Shown: positions 18,651 to 27,788 of the stretch, piece by piece | Layout of the letters: each line of letters begins with the position of its first letter | How positions within the stretch are numbered: position 1 is the stretch's first letter | From: Methanococcus voltae PS | Lineage (GTDB): Archaea; AGJL01; Methanococci; Methanococcales; Methanococcaceae | Length of the DNA stretch: 64,000 nt | Assembly: GCF_024807035.1 (NCBI RefSeq) | Contig: NZ_JANUCQ010000001.1 | Span: 186,001-250,000 of the forward strand | Direction of reading: 5' to 3' | Program-made: the position numbers and the translations under genes | The notes under the pieces: generated by a model | Told to the model about the DNA's origin: nothing | Databases searched by the model: none | What the model saw: only the letters and a program-made list of their open reading frames with translations

Positions 18651-18763
18651 TGAAGTATATCATTTAATAATAGAAAATGACTTTTAATAATTAAAATTTA
18701 TTAATAATTAATATCTAATTAATTGTTCCAATTAAAAATGCTGTTTTATAATTATATATTTAC

Positions 18764-18777
18764 GTGAATTGTTTCAC
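18764..18777. promoter_or_regulatory. Inverted repeat, possible operator
   Basis: GTGAA-ATTG/TTCAC type dyad, read as GTGAATTGTTTCAC, lies immediately downstream of a TATA-like ATTATATATTT. A dyad at this distance would cover the transcription start, the usual place for an archaeal repressor site. Confidence 0.35.
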
Positions 18778-19045
18778 ATGTTTTGTCGTTATTTTTACAA
18801 ATACAACTATAATTTTTATAAAAGATTTTATCTATTCGCTAATGATTTTATTGTAGTTTATCGTAGTTTATTTTAATTTTATTTTAGTTTATTTTATTTA
18901 TATAGTATATTTTTTTATTTTTTACGTTTATTTGTCATTATCGAATATTACCTAATTAATTTTATATATTATGTGCATATATTATTATTGTCCAAATTTT
19001 GGATTTAATTTAACATAAAATTTAATTTTAAACTATTAAAATACG

Positions 19046-19070
19046 ATATATCATTAATTATGTGATATAT
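19046..19070. promoter_or_regulatory. Inverted repeat ahead of the ABC ATPase gene
   Basis: ATATATC (19046-19052) and GATATAT (19064-19070) are perfect inverted copies separated by 11 bases, about 55 bases before the ATPase start codon. They could be an operator or a weak leader hairpin; the A/T content makes chance possible. Confidence 0.3.
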
Positions 19071-19124
19071 AATTTATACAAAATTTACATAAACTTTAAT
19101 TTACAACCGCTATTTGGGGATAAA

Positions 19125-19952
19125 ATGGAAAATAACGAAAAAACCATTGAAACCGTAAGTAGTACTGAAAATACTATTCAAACTAATATTCAAAATACTG
19201 TACAAGCTGATATTAAAGAAGATTCTGAAGTTATAATCTCTTTAAGGAACATATGGAAAATATATCCCATGGGGGATTATAAAGTTACGGCACTTAAAGA
19301 TATTAACTTAGATATCCGAAAAGGAGATTTTGTAGCAATTATTGGTTCATCAGGTAGTGGTAAATCAACCATGATGAATATGATAGGTTGTTTGGATATA
19401 CCTACCGAAGGAGACGTTTATTTATACGATAAAAATATATCCAAGCTTTCAGAATCTAACTTGTCTGAATTAAGGGGTCGTTCAATTGGTTTCATATTTC
19501 AGCAGTATAATTTAATACCAAGTATGAGTGCACTCGAAAATGTTATGTTGCCCTTACAGTTCCAAGACGTAAACGATAAAGACGCAAAAAAAAGGACAAT
19601 ACGCGTTTTAGAGATGGTTGGTTTAGGGGACCGTATAAAAAATTTACCGACCCAACTTTCAGGAGGTCAACAACAAAGAGTCTCCATTGCGAGAGCTTTG
19701 GCTTGTAATCCTGATATATTACTTGCAGATGAGCCAACCGGTGCTTTAGATAGTAAAACAGGTACTCAGGTTTTAAAAATATTACAAAAATTGTGGAAAT
19801 CTGGTAAAACAATAATCATGATTACGCACGATTTAAATCTTGCAAAATATGCAAATACGCAAGTTGAATTAAAAGACGGACAAATCATTCGAAATGAATT
19901 AAATAAAAATCGAAAAGATTTTGAAGGTTTAGACGATTTAAATTTAGAATAG
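19125..19952 (+). CDS. ABC transporter ATP-binding protein, MacB/LolD type
   Basis: The ATPase of an export or extraction-type ABC system, 275 residues. A polar Thr/Asn-rich N-terminal stretch of about 33 residues precedes the domain, in which LRNIWKIYPMGDYKVTALKDINLDI starts the fold. Walker A is GSSGSGKS (74-81), signature LSGGQ (178-182), Walker B ILLADEP (198-204), and GALDSKTG is typical of the LolD/MacB/FtsE branch. ATG 19125 is preceded by GGGGA; an upstream TTG at 19062 has no site. The partner permease (FtsX type) lies two genes downstream, with a small membrane protein and a surface protein between them, all in one direction. Confidence 0.9.
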   Translation: MENNEKTIETVSSTENTIQTNIQNTVQADIKEDSEVIISLRNIWKIYPMGDYKVTALKDINLDIRKGDFVAIIGSSGSGKSTMMNMIGCLDIPTEGDVYLYDKNISKLSESNLSELRGRSIGFIFQQYNLIPSMSALENVMLPLQFQDVNDKDAKKRTIRVLEMVGLGDRIKNLPTQLSGGQQQRVSIARALACNPDILLADEPTGALDSKTGTQVLKILQKLWKSGKTIIMITHDLNLAKYANTQVELKDGQIIRNELNKNRKDFEGLDDLNLE

Positions 19953-19978
19953 AATAGCTAACAGATAATATGATAATA

Positions 19979-20022
19979 ATTTAATAATCATTTAATAATC
20001 ATTTAATAATCATTTAATAATT
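19979..20022. repeat. 11-bp tandem repeat, four copies
   Basis: ATTTAATAATC is repeated head to tail (last copy ATTTAATAATT) just before the ribosome site of the next gene. It sits in the 85-base gap between the ATPase and the small membrane protein. Confidence 0.8.
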
Positions 20023-20037
20023 TTGAAGAGGGTAATT

Positions 20038-20532
20038 ATGTTAGAGAATTTTAAGGAAATGAAATTAGGAATGAAATTTGTATTTATGTACTACGTATTA
20101 GCATCAGTTTTTGCATTAATGGGCACTGCTACTGCCATGGCATACCTTGAACCTAGATTATTAACCGGATTTGTTCAAGGAATGCCTGCAATTGCAATAA
20201 ATATATTAGTGTTTGGTATTTGGACAATACTTGCATATGGAATCTATTCTGCAAAGAAATGGGCTGAAAAAGGAGTGCTTGCATGGAATGCTTATGGAAT
20301 CTTGTTTTCTCTAATAAATTTAGTTATGGTTATCGCAATACCTGATTCATTATTGAACACAGTACCTGCAGATATGAAAGCTGAATTATTGGCGGGAGCA
20401 ACTGCAGCTGAAAGTGCAATGATTTTAGAATTTATGAAATACAGTGTAATTGCATCAGATATCATAATAATATTGATATCAGGGAGTATATTGTATTACA
20501 TATTAAAAAATAAGTATTATTTCAGGAATTAA
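20038..20532 (+). CDS. Small four-helix membrane protein of the ABC cluster
   Basis: A 164-residue protein with about four membrane helices: FVFMYYVLASVFALMGTATA, IAINILVFGIWTILAYGIYS, WNAYGILFSLINLVMVIAI and a last one near IIIILISGSILYYIL. I do not recognise the family. It lies between the ATPase and the surface protein of the MacB-like system and is likely an accessory membrane component. ATG 20038 has AAGAGGGT upstream, so it replaces an earlier TTG at 20023. Confidence 0.75.
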   Translation: MLENFKEMKLGMKFVFMYYVLASVFALMGTATAMAYLEPRLLTGFVQGMPAIAINILVFGIWTILAYGIYSAKKWAEKGVLAWNAYGILFSLINLVMVIAIPDSLLNTVPADMKAELLAGATAAESAMILEFMKYSVIASDIIIILISGSILYYILKNKYYFRN

Positions 20533-20751
20533 TTAATATTATATTCTTAAAATGCTTTATTTTTATATTATTTTATCTTAAATGGAATTAAAATTAAAAA
20601 TAACTAAGATAGCCAAGATAATTAAAATAATTATACTAATTAACATACTAAATGGTTTATAAAATAAAGAATACAAAAAAATGACGCATAACATAATTAA
20701 TTTAAAATTTCTAAAGCATATTAATTTACAATTTACAGTAAAGGTGTAGAT

Positions 20752-22029
20752 ATGAATATTCAAAGAATTATCACGTTACTGTCGGTTCTATTAATTTTCA
20801 CAATACCGGCATACGCAGAAACTACAGACTATACATACAGTGATTTGGCAAAGTTCAATGACCCCGAAGTAATTCAATTAATAAATATGAAAATGGTTAA
20901 TCAAAACCCGGACCCTGCTATTGCGGGTGACGTATTCGAATTTAGGGTCAGTGTAGAGAATATTGGCGGTTTATCTGATGGAAATTATATTTTAGAAGTT
21001 AACCCAAAATATCCTTTTGAAGCCGTACCTGGCGAATCCTTAAAATCACAAATCGGAGTTATTGCAGATTATCAAGATGGTAAAGATGCAATCATCTCAA
21101 AATTTAAATTGAAAGTTGCAAAAGGTGTTTATGCAGGAGATTATCCTGTTGAAATAATGCTTTATAAAGTGGGCGAAAAAGACACCGGTTTAAAGAAAGA
21201 AATATACATTAACGTTGCAAATAAAGAAGCTACGGAAGTTAAAATAAGCAAAAAGGAATTCAACGCAGGAGAAACTACTAAAATGGTATTTACCATTAAG
21301 AATGTAGGTTCTGCTAATTTAAAAGATGTAACATTCTCATGGAATACTGCAGATAATGTTTTATTGCCTGTGGGTTCCGGTAATTCAAGATATATTCAAG
21401 AATTAGACGTTGGTCAATCTACAGATATCGAATATGACGTTTCTTCAAGTACTGACGCAGACCCTGGTTTATATCAGTTAAATATCAATATGACATTTAA
21501 TGATTACAAAAATGGTAGCAAACAGTCAATTCTTACAACAGCGGGAGTTATAATAACTGGTAATACTGACTTCGAAGTAGTATATTCAGAAAATCAAGAT
21601 AATTCTTATTCATTTTCTGTTTCAAATACTGGGAAAATTCAAGCAAACTCTGTATCGGTAAGTGTACCTAGGCAAGATGGCTGGACAATATCGGGACCTG
21701 ATACGGTAATCATAGGTAATTTATTACAAGGAGACTATACTTACGCAAGTTTTAGCTTAAGTCCTGAGGGTAATAATCAAAATATTACTCTAAATGTAAA
21801 GTATACTGATGATAAGGGTGTTAGACAGACTCTTAAAAAAGTGGTAAATTTACCAAATAATACAGACCCTACGTCAGAATTTAGTGGATTAAAAGGAGCT
21901 AATGATAAATCAGACGGTTTAGATTATAGCTTTGTACCATATGTAATAGTTGGCTTACTATTGGTAGGTGGCGTAGCTTATTACATCATAAGAAGAAGAA
22001 AAAATTCAAAAAAGAAATTAGATATTTAA
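20752..22029 (+). CDS. Membrane-anchored surface protein with CARDB/NEW3-like repeats (COG1361 type)
   Basis: A 425-residue protein with a signal peptide (IITLLSVLLIFTIPAYAET, cleavage probably after AYA), an extracellular part of beta-sandwich repeats and a C-terminal anchor (YVIVGLLLVGGVAYYII followed by RRRKNSKKK). The repeats show the pattern of CARDB/NEW3 domains: DVFEFRVSVENIGGLSDGNY, GETTKMVFTIKNVGSANLKDV and SYSFSVSNTGKIQANSV. Such S-layer-like proteins are often encoded between or beside MacB-type ATPase and permease genes in archaea, where they may act outside the membrane like the MacA adaptor. That role is inference from position. Confidence 0.8.
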   Translation: MNIQRIITLLSVLLIFTIPAYAETTDYTYSDLAKFNDPEVIQLINMKMVNQNPDPAIAGDVFEFRVSVENIGGLSDGNYILEVNPKYPFEAVPGESLKSQIGVIADYQDGKDAIISKFKLKVAKGVYAGDYPVEIMLYKVGEKDTGLKKEIYINVANKEATEVKISKKEFNAGETTKMVFTIKNVGSANLKDVTFSWNTADNVLLPVGSGNSRYIQELDVGQSTDIEYDVSSSTDADPGLYQLNINMTFNDYKNGSKQSILTTAGVIITGNTDFEVVYSENQDNSYSFSVSNTGKIQANSVSVSVPRQDGWTISGPDTVIIGNLLQGDYTYASFSLSPEGNNQNITLNVKYTDDKGVRQTLKKVVNLPNNTDPTSEFSGLKGANDKSDGLDYSFVPYVIVGLLLVGGVAYYIIRRRKNSKKKLDI

Positions 22030-22188
22030 TCTATTTAATTTACTTAAATTATCTAATTTATTTAATTATTTAATTACTTAATTATTTATTTTAGGTATTT
22101 TATTTGAAAATATCGCATATTTTTACTTTAATTTATTAAAAATTTAAAATAATCGCTTAATTTAAACAAATACCCAAAGGGTGTAACT

Positions 22189-23418
22189 GTGAATAAATTA
22201 AAACTATTTAACATGTCAATAAAAATGGTTAAAAATAGTAAATTAAGAAGCTGGTTAACCATAATTGGAATTATAGTTGGCGTGGCTTCAGTTATTACCA
22301 TAATTTCCACGGGTGAATTATTCCAAGATAAAGTTTCTGAAACTATTTCTGGTTTTGGAGGTAGCACGATATCGATACACGCACAAAACAATGGCGAAAG
22401 TTCTATTCATGATAAGGACCCTGAACTTACCCGTACCGATGTAATGGTGCTACAAGGTCTACCCGTTGTGAAATACGTTAATCCGAAAGTGTCGGTTTTT
22501 GCAGAAGCTACGTATGGTACTAAAAAGACTAATTTTTATGTAGAAGGTGTTGACCCAGGGGTTTGGCCTCAAATATCCGACCAAAAATTGCTAGAAGGTA
22601 GGATGTTTTCACCATCTGATAGAAATGTAATTTTAATTACAAAAGATGTTGCAGAGAATTCATTTGATAGAAAAGTTGGTTTGAACCAAATGATAAATTT
22701 AAATGGAAAGTCTTTCCGAGTAATCGGTATTTTAGATGACGATAGAGGAATTAGTAGCTTTTTCGCATCAGGAGTTTATATTCCATACAAAATGGCTTAT
22801 GAAATACCTGAAAAGGAAGGTTTATCTAGGACTAAAAAAAGAGACGTTTATGATTCCATAGAAATTAAATTAGCTGACGATGTAGATTATAATTATTCAA
22901 TGAATTCAATTAAAAAAGCTCTTAGGACTTCAAGGCACGTAACAGAATCTACCGAAGATTTTACCATATTTTCTTCAAAAGATATATTGGAAGGTACAAA
23001 AGATATATTAAACTATATAACTCTATTCCTTGCATTTATTGCAGGAATTGCATTACTAGTGGGTTCTTTAGGTATCGCAAACACTATGTTTACCTCAGTT
23101 TTAGAGAAAACAAAAGAAATAGGTATTATGAAATCGATAGGTGCTAAAAATAGGGATATATTGATGTTATTCTTATTTAACTCAGCTTTAATCGGTTTAA
23201 TCGGTGGTATATTGGGGGCAATAATCGGAATTGCAATTACTCAAGTCATAGCTTATGCAATAGCAATGCAAATGCAAACACCATATACGTTTGTAATCAG
23301 TATGAACGGTATTATAATTTCATTATCTGTATCAATACTCGCAGGGCTTATTTCTGGAGTGATACCTGCTTATAATGCTTCAAAATTAAAACCGGTAGAT
23401 GCTCTAAGACATGATTAG
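22189..23418 (+). CDS. ABC transporter permease, MacB/FtsX type
   Basis: The permease partner of the ATPase at 19125, 409 residues. It has one N-terminal helix (LRSWLTIIGIIVGVASVITIIS), a large extracytoplasmic MacB-like periplasmic-core domain (about 45-270) and three C-terminal helices starting near YITLFLAFIAGIALLVGSLGIANTMFTSV, with KTKEIGIMKSIGAKNRDI, the FtsX-domain coupling segment, and GLISGVIPAYNASKLKPVDALR at the end. This fold moves or extracts substrates at the outer face of the membrane rather than importing them. The start is GTG 22189, preceded by GGGTGTAACT. A run of T tracts follows the stop. Confidence 0.9.
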   Translation: MNKLKLFNMSIKMVKNSKLRSWLTIIGIIVGVASVITIISTGELFQDKVSETISGFGGSTISIHAQNNGESSIHDKDPELTRTDVMVLQGLPVVKYVNPKVSVFAEATYGTKKTNFYVEGVDPGVWPQISDQKLLEGRMFSPSDRNVILITKDVAENSFDRKVGLNQMINLNGKSFRVIGILDDDRGISSFFASGVYIPYKMAYEIPEKEGLSRTKKRDVYDSIEIKLADDVDYNYSMNSIKKALRTSRHVTESTEDFTIFSSKDILEGTKDILNYITLFLAFIAGIALLVGSLGIANTMFTSVLEKTKEIGIMKSIGAKNRDILMLFLFNSALIGLIGGILGAIIGIAITQVIAYAIAMQMQTPYTFVISMNGIIISLSVSILAGLISGVIPAYNASKLKPVDALRHD

Positions 23419-23463
23419 TAATACAATTAATAAAACAATTAATAACATAATTAATATAAATAA

Positions 23464-23512
23464 ATATTTTACTTTTTTATTTCTTTTTATTTTTTATTTT
23501 TTATTTTTATCT
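23464..23512 (+). terminator. T-rich probable transcription end of the ABC operon
   Basis: Six T runs in a row (TTTTACTTTTTTATTTCTTTTT and on) begin about 45 bases after the permease stop. This is the strongest oligo-T cluster in the neighbourhood and separates the operon from carA. Confidence 0.55.
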
Positions 23513-23612
23513 CCATATAATTTATAGGGTAAATTAATTTGAATCTATAGATATATCCATAAAAATAAATAGTATAAAAACAAAACCTCTATAAAAATTA
23601 GGTTGATATAAC

Positions 23613-24737
23613 ATGTACGCAGTTTTGATATTAGAAGATGGAACAGTTATACGAGGAAAAGGATTCGGGGCAGAATCCGAAGTTTTAGGTGAATTAGTTT
23701 TTAATACAAGTATGACTGGTTATGTGGAAGTTTTAACCGACCCATCCTACAAAGGACAGATAGTTACTATGACCTACCCATTAGAAGGAAATTACGGCGT
23801 AGAAAAAGAATGGTACGAGTCTGAAGCAATCCATTCAGAAGGTTTTGTCATAAAAGACCTTACAAGCAATGAATTAGACGATTTTTTAAAAGAGCATTCA
23901 ATCCCTGGAATTTATGGCGTAGATACTAGATATATCACCAAAAAAATAAGGTCAAAGGGTGTTTTAAAATCACTTTTAAAATCTTCAAAACATGAAATAA
24001 AAGAAGAAGAAATAGCAAATCTTGTGAAAAAAATAAGTGAATACCAAGATATTTCAGAAATAGAATTGGTTTCAAAAGTTTCAACAACTAAGAAAATAGT
24101 TCACAATCCTAAAAATGAAAATAACACTAACAATAATAACAAGGACGCAATAAAATGTGTTTTAATTGATTGTGGTGTTAAATCAAGTATTATAGACTGT
24201 TTAACCGAAAGAAATTGCGAAGTTATTCAAGTACCTTACAATACAACTGCAAAAGAGATATTGGATGAAAAACCAGACTTTGTTTTAATCTCAAATGGTC
24301 CAGGGGACCCTGAATTAGTAACTGAAACAATTGCTACAATAAAACAATTAATCGGCAAACTTCCAGTCACTGGAATTTGTATGGGTAACCAATTGTTAAC
24401 TTTGGCATTGGGTGGTAAAACTTACAAGCTTAAATTTGGTCACAGGGGTGGAAACCAACCTGTTAAAGATTTGGAAACCGGAAAGGTTTACATGACCTCA
24501 CAAAACCACGGTTTTGCAACCGATTATGAAAGCATACCTGAAGGTTATGAAATAGCAAATATTAATTTAAACGACGACACGGTAGAAGGAATCCATAAAT
24601 TGGTTGTAGAAAATGAAAATAGTACAAAAATGCCAGTTTGGAGTGTACAATACCACCCAGAAGCAGGACCTGGCCCACATGATGCAAGATTTTTATTTGA
24701 TAAAATGATAGAAATGGCATTAAAATACAAAAACTAA
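23613..24737 (+). CDS. carA: Carbamoyl-phosphate synthase, small (glutaminase) subunit
   Basis: This subunit hydrolyses glutamine and passes ammonia to CarB to make carbamoyl phosphate for arginine and pyrimidine synthesis. The 374-residue protein has the N-terminal CPSase domain ([27 protein letters not shown]) and a class I amidotransferase domain with the nucleophile Cys256 in GICMGNQ, the oxyanion loop ISNGPGDP and the catalytic His in [13 protein letters not shown] short Asn-rich insert ([11 protein letters not shown], near 170) links the two domains. The large subunit is not in this window. Confidence 0.96.
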   Translation: MYAVLILEDGTVIRGKGFGAESEVLGELVFNTSMTGYVEVLTDPSYKGQIVTMTYPLEGNYGVEKEWYESEAIHSEGFVIKDLTSNELDDFLKEHSIPGIYGVDTRYITKKIRSKGVLKSLLKSSKHEIKEEEIANLVKKISEYQDISEIELVSKVSTTKKIVHNPKNENNTNNNNKDAIKCVLIDCGVKSSIIDCLTERNCEVIQVPYNTTAKEILDEKPDFVLISNGPGDPELVTETIATIKQLIGKLPVTGICMGNQLLTLALGGKTYKLKFGHRGGNQPVKDLETGKVYMTSQNHGFATDYESIPEGYEIANINLNDDTVEGIHKLVVENENSTKMPVWSVQYHPEAGPGPHDARFLFDKMIEMALKYKN

Positions 24738-24909
24738 CAATTAATTAACTTAATAAATTAACTAAATAACTCTCATTTTTATTTATTTTTTAAAACAACT
24801 TTTTTAAATTTACTTGTATTTTTATATGATGATATGGTAGATTATACAGATATTCTAATTATTTAGATTACACAGTAGATTATTTAATTTAAAAATATTT
24901 TGTGATATT

Positions 24910-25704
24910 ATGGATTTAGAACTTAGAATAAGAGCTTTAGAATCTTCAAAAGATGCTCTAAGTTTATTAGATAATAGAAAGCTTATTTCAAAGATAGATT
25001 TTGATAATTTAAATAAATTGCATACCGATTTTTGGACAGATTCTTTAAAACTAATCAATACTGTCAGTACTACTCATAAAAACAAAAATAATGCATCTAA
25101 TATCTCAAACTCAAAAGCTCTCGTAGCTTTTAGTGGTGGTGTAGATAGCACTATTTCGGCATTACTTGCAAAAAAATTGTTTAAAACTGATTTAATAACA
25201 GTTTATTCCCCTATAATTATAAATAATGAAAGAAAACAAGAAATAAGCAATTTGGCTGAAAAATTAGGGCTCCCTCATACATTTGTAGATGTTGATTTAT
25301 CAGAAATTAAGGAAAACACTATTAAAAAGAAATACCATCCTTGTGGCAAGTGCCACACGGCAATAGAGAACATAGCATTAACTTATGCTTTAAATAATGG
25401 TTATGATTACGTAATTTATGGCGATATGTTATCTACCGGCTCTTTATCTATTCATTATTTAAAAAATGGCATTATTAGGCTAAATATGCCCTCATTTTTA
25501 GCTTTGGAAAAAAATGATAGTAGAAAATTATTAAAGCACGAAAAAATAAATATTGTGCAATCATATGGCTGTAATTTATTAAAAATAGCCAATAAAAACA
25601 AAAATATGCAGAAATTTACAATTCAGCGTATATTGAGGGAAGTAAGGGCGCAAGTAATAACAAAAGAAGAAGGTTTAAAAAATATAAAAGATATATTAAG
25701 TTAA
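24910..25704 (+). CDS. PP-loop ATP pyrophosphatase family protein
   Basis: A 264-residue member of the adenine nucleotide alpha-hydrolase superfamily. After about 60 residues of helical N-terminus comes the PP-loop ALVAFSGGVDSTISALLAKK. Two Cys in KKYHPCGKCHTAIENIAL form a CxxC that might bind a metal or carry sulfur, and a further Cys is in QSYGCNLLKIANKNK. This resembles the ExsB/LarE-like group that activates a substrate as adenylate, often for sulfur transfer, but no subgroup signature is certain. ATG 24910 follows GTGATATT. It may be cotranscribed with carA but the gap is about 170 bases. Confidence 0.75.
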   Translation: MDLELRIRALESSKDALSLLDNRKLISKIDFDNLNKLHTDFWTDSLKLINTVSTTHKNKNNASNISNSKALVAFSGGVDSTISALLAKKLFKTDLITVYSPIIINNERKQEISNLAEKLGLPHTFVDVDLSEIKENTIKKKYHPCGKCHTAIENIALTYALNNGYDYVIYGDMLSTGSLSIHYLKNGIIRLNMPSFLALEKNDSRKLLKHEKINIVQSYGCNLLKIANKNKNMQKFTIQRILREVRAQVITKEEGLKNIKDILS

Positions 25705-25722
25705 TAGAAAATTAATAGAAAA

Positions 25723-26817
25723 TTAAATTGTAGAACAAATTGATACTGTTACGCCATCATTTTTTAATTTAGGTAATATTAAATCAATAGATTCTAAAAC
25801 ATCTTTTTTATTTTCCACTAATAAATTATTTTTATTTTTATTATCTATTTCATTATCTATTTCATAATCAATATGTTCAAGTACATCTAAGATTGCACAA
25901 GGCTCAGAAACCCCATAAGTTCCAATATTTTTGTGTACGAACTCAGAACGTTCCAAAGTACCTTTTTTATCAAAATTATCATAAATATTATTTAATTCTT
26001 CGATAGAGTATATATTCAATGATTTTTTAAACTTTGAAGCAGTATCGATAATTCCTTTCTCGTTTTTTTTCACTTCAACTGTAGAAAAGCTATTAATACG
26101 CCACGCGGGTATATTTCTAAGGTAGCAAGCTTTTTTAATAGTCCAATATACCTTATGACTAGGAATATCTTTTCTTGCACCAATACCAAAACAAATTGGT
26201 TTTGCTTTTAACACTATGGTGTCTTCAAATATCCAACTATCATTTTTATTTCCTAACTTATCATCTTTTGAATCATGATACGTTAATTCGTAACTTTCGT
26301 TTAATTTTTCAGTTTCTGAATTTTTCCAAGATATAGGAATACTTAATTTTGGTTTATATTCTAAAACAGCTTTGTTTATTTGTAGTATATCTTTTTTAGA
26401 AGGAGTTTCTAAAAAATATTTTTCAGAAAGTACATCAATACCAATTTTATTGTTCACATCTGAAGCAGTGGTTTTTGAAACATTAATTTGCAATTCATCG
26501 CCCAATAATTTAGAGAAATACATGCCATGCCCTAAATGACTTGATAACAAAGGTATTATATTATTTCCCATCTCATCAACTGCAATAACAAAAGGGTCTT
26601 TGGTTTTATCTTTTATATATTCCTTTAATTCTCCTAGTATATACTTTCTTAGGGTTATTCCAGTAGCCATTATAAATATAAAACCTTTTTCATCCCCTTG
26701 GGGCTTAAATTCTTTTGAATACTCTAGTAAACAGTCATATTTGTAAAATTCTAATACTTTTTTTATTTTTTCGCCAATTACTTTGCCATTTTTCGTAATA
26801 TATAAAATTTTTATCAT
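25723..26817 (-). CDS. cbiG: Cobalt-precorrin 5A hydrolase
   Basis: CbiG opens the delta-lactone of cobalt-precorrin 5A, releasing acetaldehyde, in anaerobic cobamide synthesis; methanogens need cobamide for Mtr. The 364-residue protein has FIFIMATGITLRKYI and DPFVIAVDEMGNNIIPLLSSHLGHG in the N-terminal and middle domains, both typical of CbiG, and the C-terminal domain with CFGIGARKDIPSHKVYW and GTYGVSEPCAIL. A variable, charged stretch (WKNSETEKLNES... to GNKND) separates the parts, and the segment IDNEIDNKNKNN near the end is low-complexity. ATG 26817 is used; an upstream TTG would add seven residues. It converges on the PP-loop gene. Confidence 0.9.
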   Translation of the reverse strand: MIKILYITKNGKVIGEKIKKVLEFYKYDCLLEYSKEFKPQGDEKGFIFIMATGITLRKYILGELKEYIKDKTKDPFVIAVDEMGNNIIPLLSSHLGHGMYFSKLLGDELQINVSKTTASDVNNKIGIDVLSEKYFLETPSKKDILQINKAVLEYKPKLSIPISWKNSETEKLNESYELTYHDSKDDKLGNKNDSWIFEDTIVLKAKPICFGIGARKDIPSHKVYWTIKKACYLRNIPAWRINSFSTVEVKKNEKGIIDTASKFKKSLNIYSIEELNNIYDNFDKKGTLERSEFVHKNIGTYGVSEPCAILDVLEHIDYEIDNEIDNKNKNNLLVENKKDVLESIDLILPKLKNDGVTVSICSTI

Positions 26818-26955
26818 ATTTTTACCATTTTTAGTCAATCAATTTACTTTTAGTATATTTTTAAAATATATTAAACTTACTATTAATTTAATTAAAGTAA
26901 TCTTTAAAATAATAAAAAAGAATATATTAATTTAGTTATATGGTATTTTAGTTAC

Positions 26956-27540
26956 TTATACAATCGATTTTGCAATTGAAAATGTAACAGTGCCTTCAAT
27001 TATCCCTGCAACTATTATTAATATTACCGAAACAACAAATATCCTTAACGCATCCTGTAAATAAATTTTGTGGAATTTAGAATCTTTTATCCATCTTAAA
27101 ATACCTATAAATACAATAATTCCTGCACTACTAGATAGTATAAATCCAGGTATCTCAAATATTCCATGAGGGACTACTAACAACAAGAAGGTTGGTAAAT
27201 CGCTAATTGAAGCAACGTAAGCTAATACAAACGAATTAAATACTAATATAATCAATGAAAATATTGTTAGTACCAGGTTTAAAAATATCACAAATAGATT
27301 GTTTATAATTATTGCAATGGTTAAATCTATGAATCCCATATTCCTAAACTGTTCAAATTGGGGTGCTAAACTCTGAAATATCGTATTTCCAAAGTCTTCA
27401 AAGCCCATTATGTTATATCGTATCATATAATATGACAAAATAAAAGAAATTAAAAATATCGCTGTCGTTGCATATATGATGTATTTTTGCCTTTTAAATG
27501 CGTAAAATGTTTCCAATACCGCATAAACCTTTTTGCTCAT
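26956..27540 (-). CDS. SpoIIM-like (stage II sporulation M, DUF95) membrane protein
   Basis: A 194-residue membrane protein with about five hydrophobic segments. The central GxxxEIP-type signature VVPHGIFEIPGFILSSSAGI is the hallmark of the SpoIIM/DUF95 family. In sporulating bacteria SpoIIM joins a peptidoglycan-degrading complex; archaea have no such wall, so the function here is unknown. It starts at ATG 27540 and is codirectional with cbiG at a gap of about 140 bases, which does not by itself imply a link to cobamide synthesis. Confidence 0.85.
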   Translation of the reverse strand: MSKKVYAVLETFYAFKRQKYIIYATTAIFLISFILSYYMIRYNIMGFEDFGNTIFQSLAPQFEQFRNMGFIDLTIAIIINNLFVIFLNLVLTIFSLIILVFNSFVLAYVASISDLPTFLLLVVPHGIFEIPGFILSSSAGIIVFIGILRWIKDSKFHKIYLQDALRIFVVSVILIIVAGIIEGTVTFSIAKSIV

Positions 27541-27788
27541 CCTATCCCCTTATATTTTGATTGCCAAACCATAAATTATTTATTTAAATCTTATAAAATT
27601 AAAGCTAACATTGTTAAATAACTACTTATAAAATTACAATAATAATTATATTCCAAATAGTATATATTATCTTTATATTTAATAAAATTATAACTTTTAG
27701 CTTATTACTTATTAATTTACAAAAGTATATGCGATAAATTATAAACGATAAAATAGAACATATAAAAAATTAGTAATTAGGTTTTCAA

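Larger units (their letters stand above)
18482..18658 (+). repeat. Tandem duplication of a ~98-bp minigene unit
   Basis: Two head-to-tail units, each made of a 21-base leader with ribosome site, a 14-codon frame and a TAATGAAGTAT tail. Unit 1 spans about 18482-18580 and unit 2 about 18581-18658. The start codons are 98 bases apart. Confidence 0.8.
18659..19124. other. Upstream region of the ABC operon
   Basis: A 466-base non-coding stretch. TATA-like sequences occur at about 18751-18761 (ATTATATATTT), 18898-18910 and 18961-18971. Two inverted repeats, listed separately, could bind regulators. No further copy of the minigene unit is present. Confidence 0.5.
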
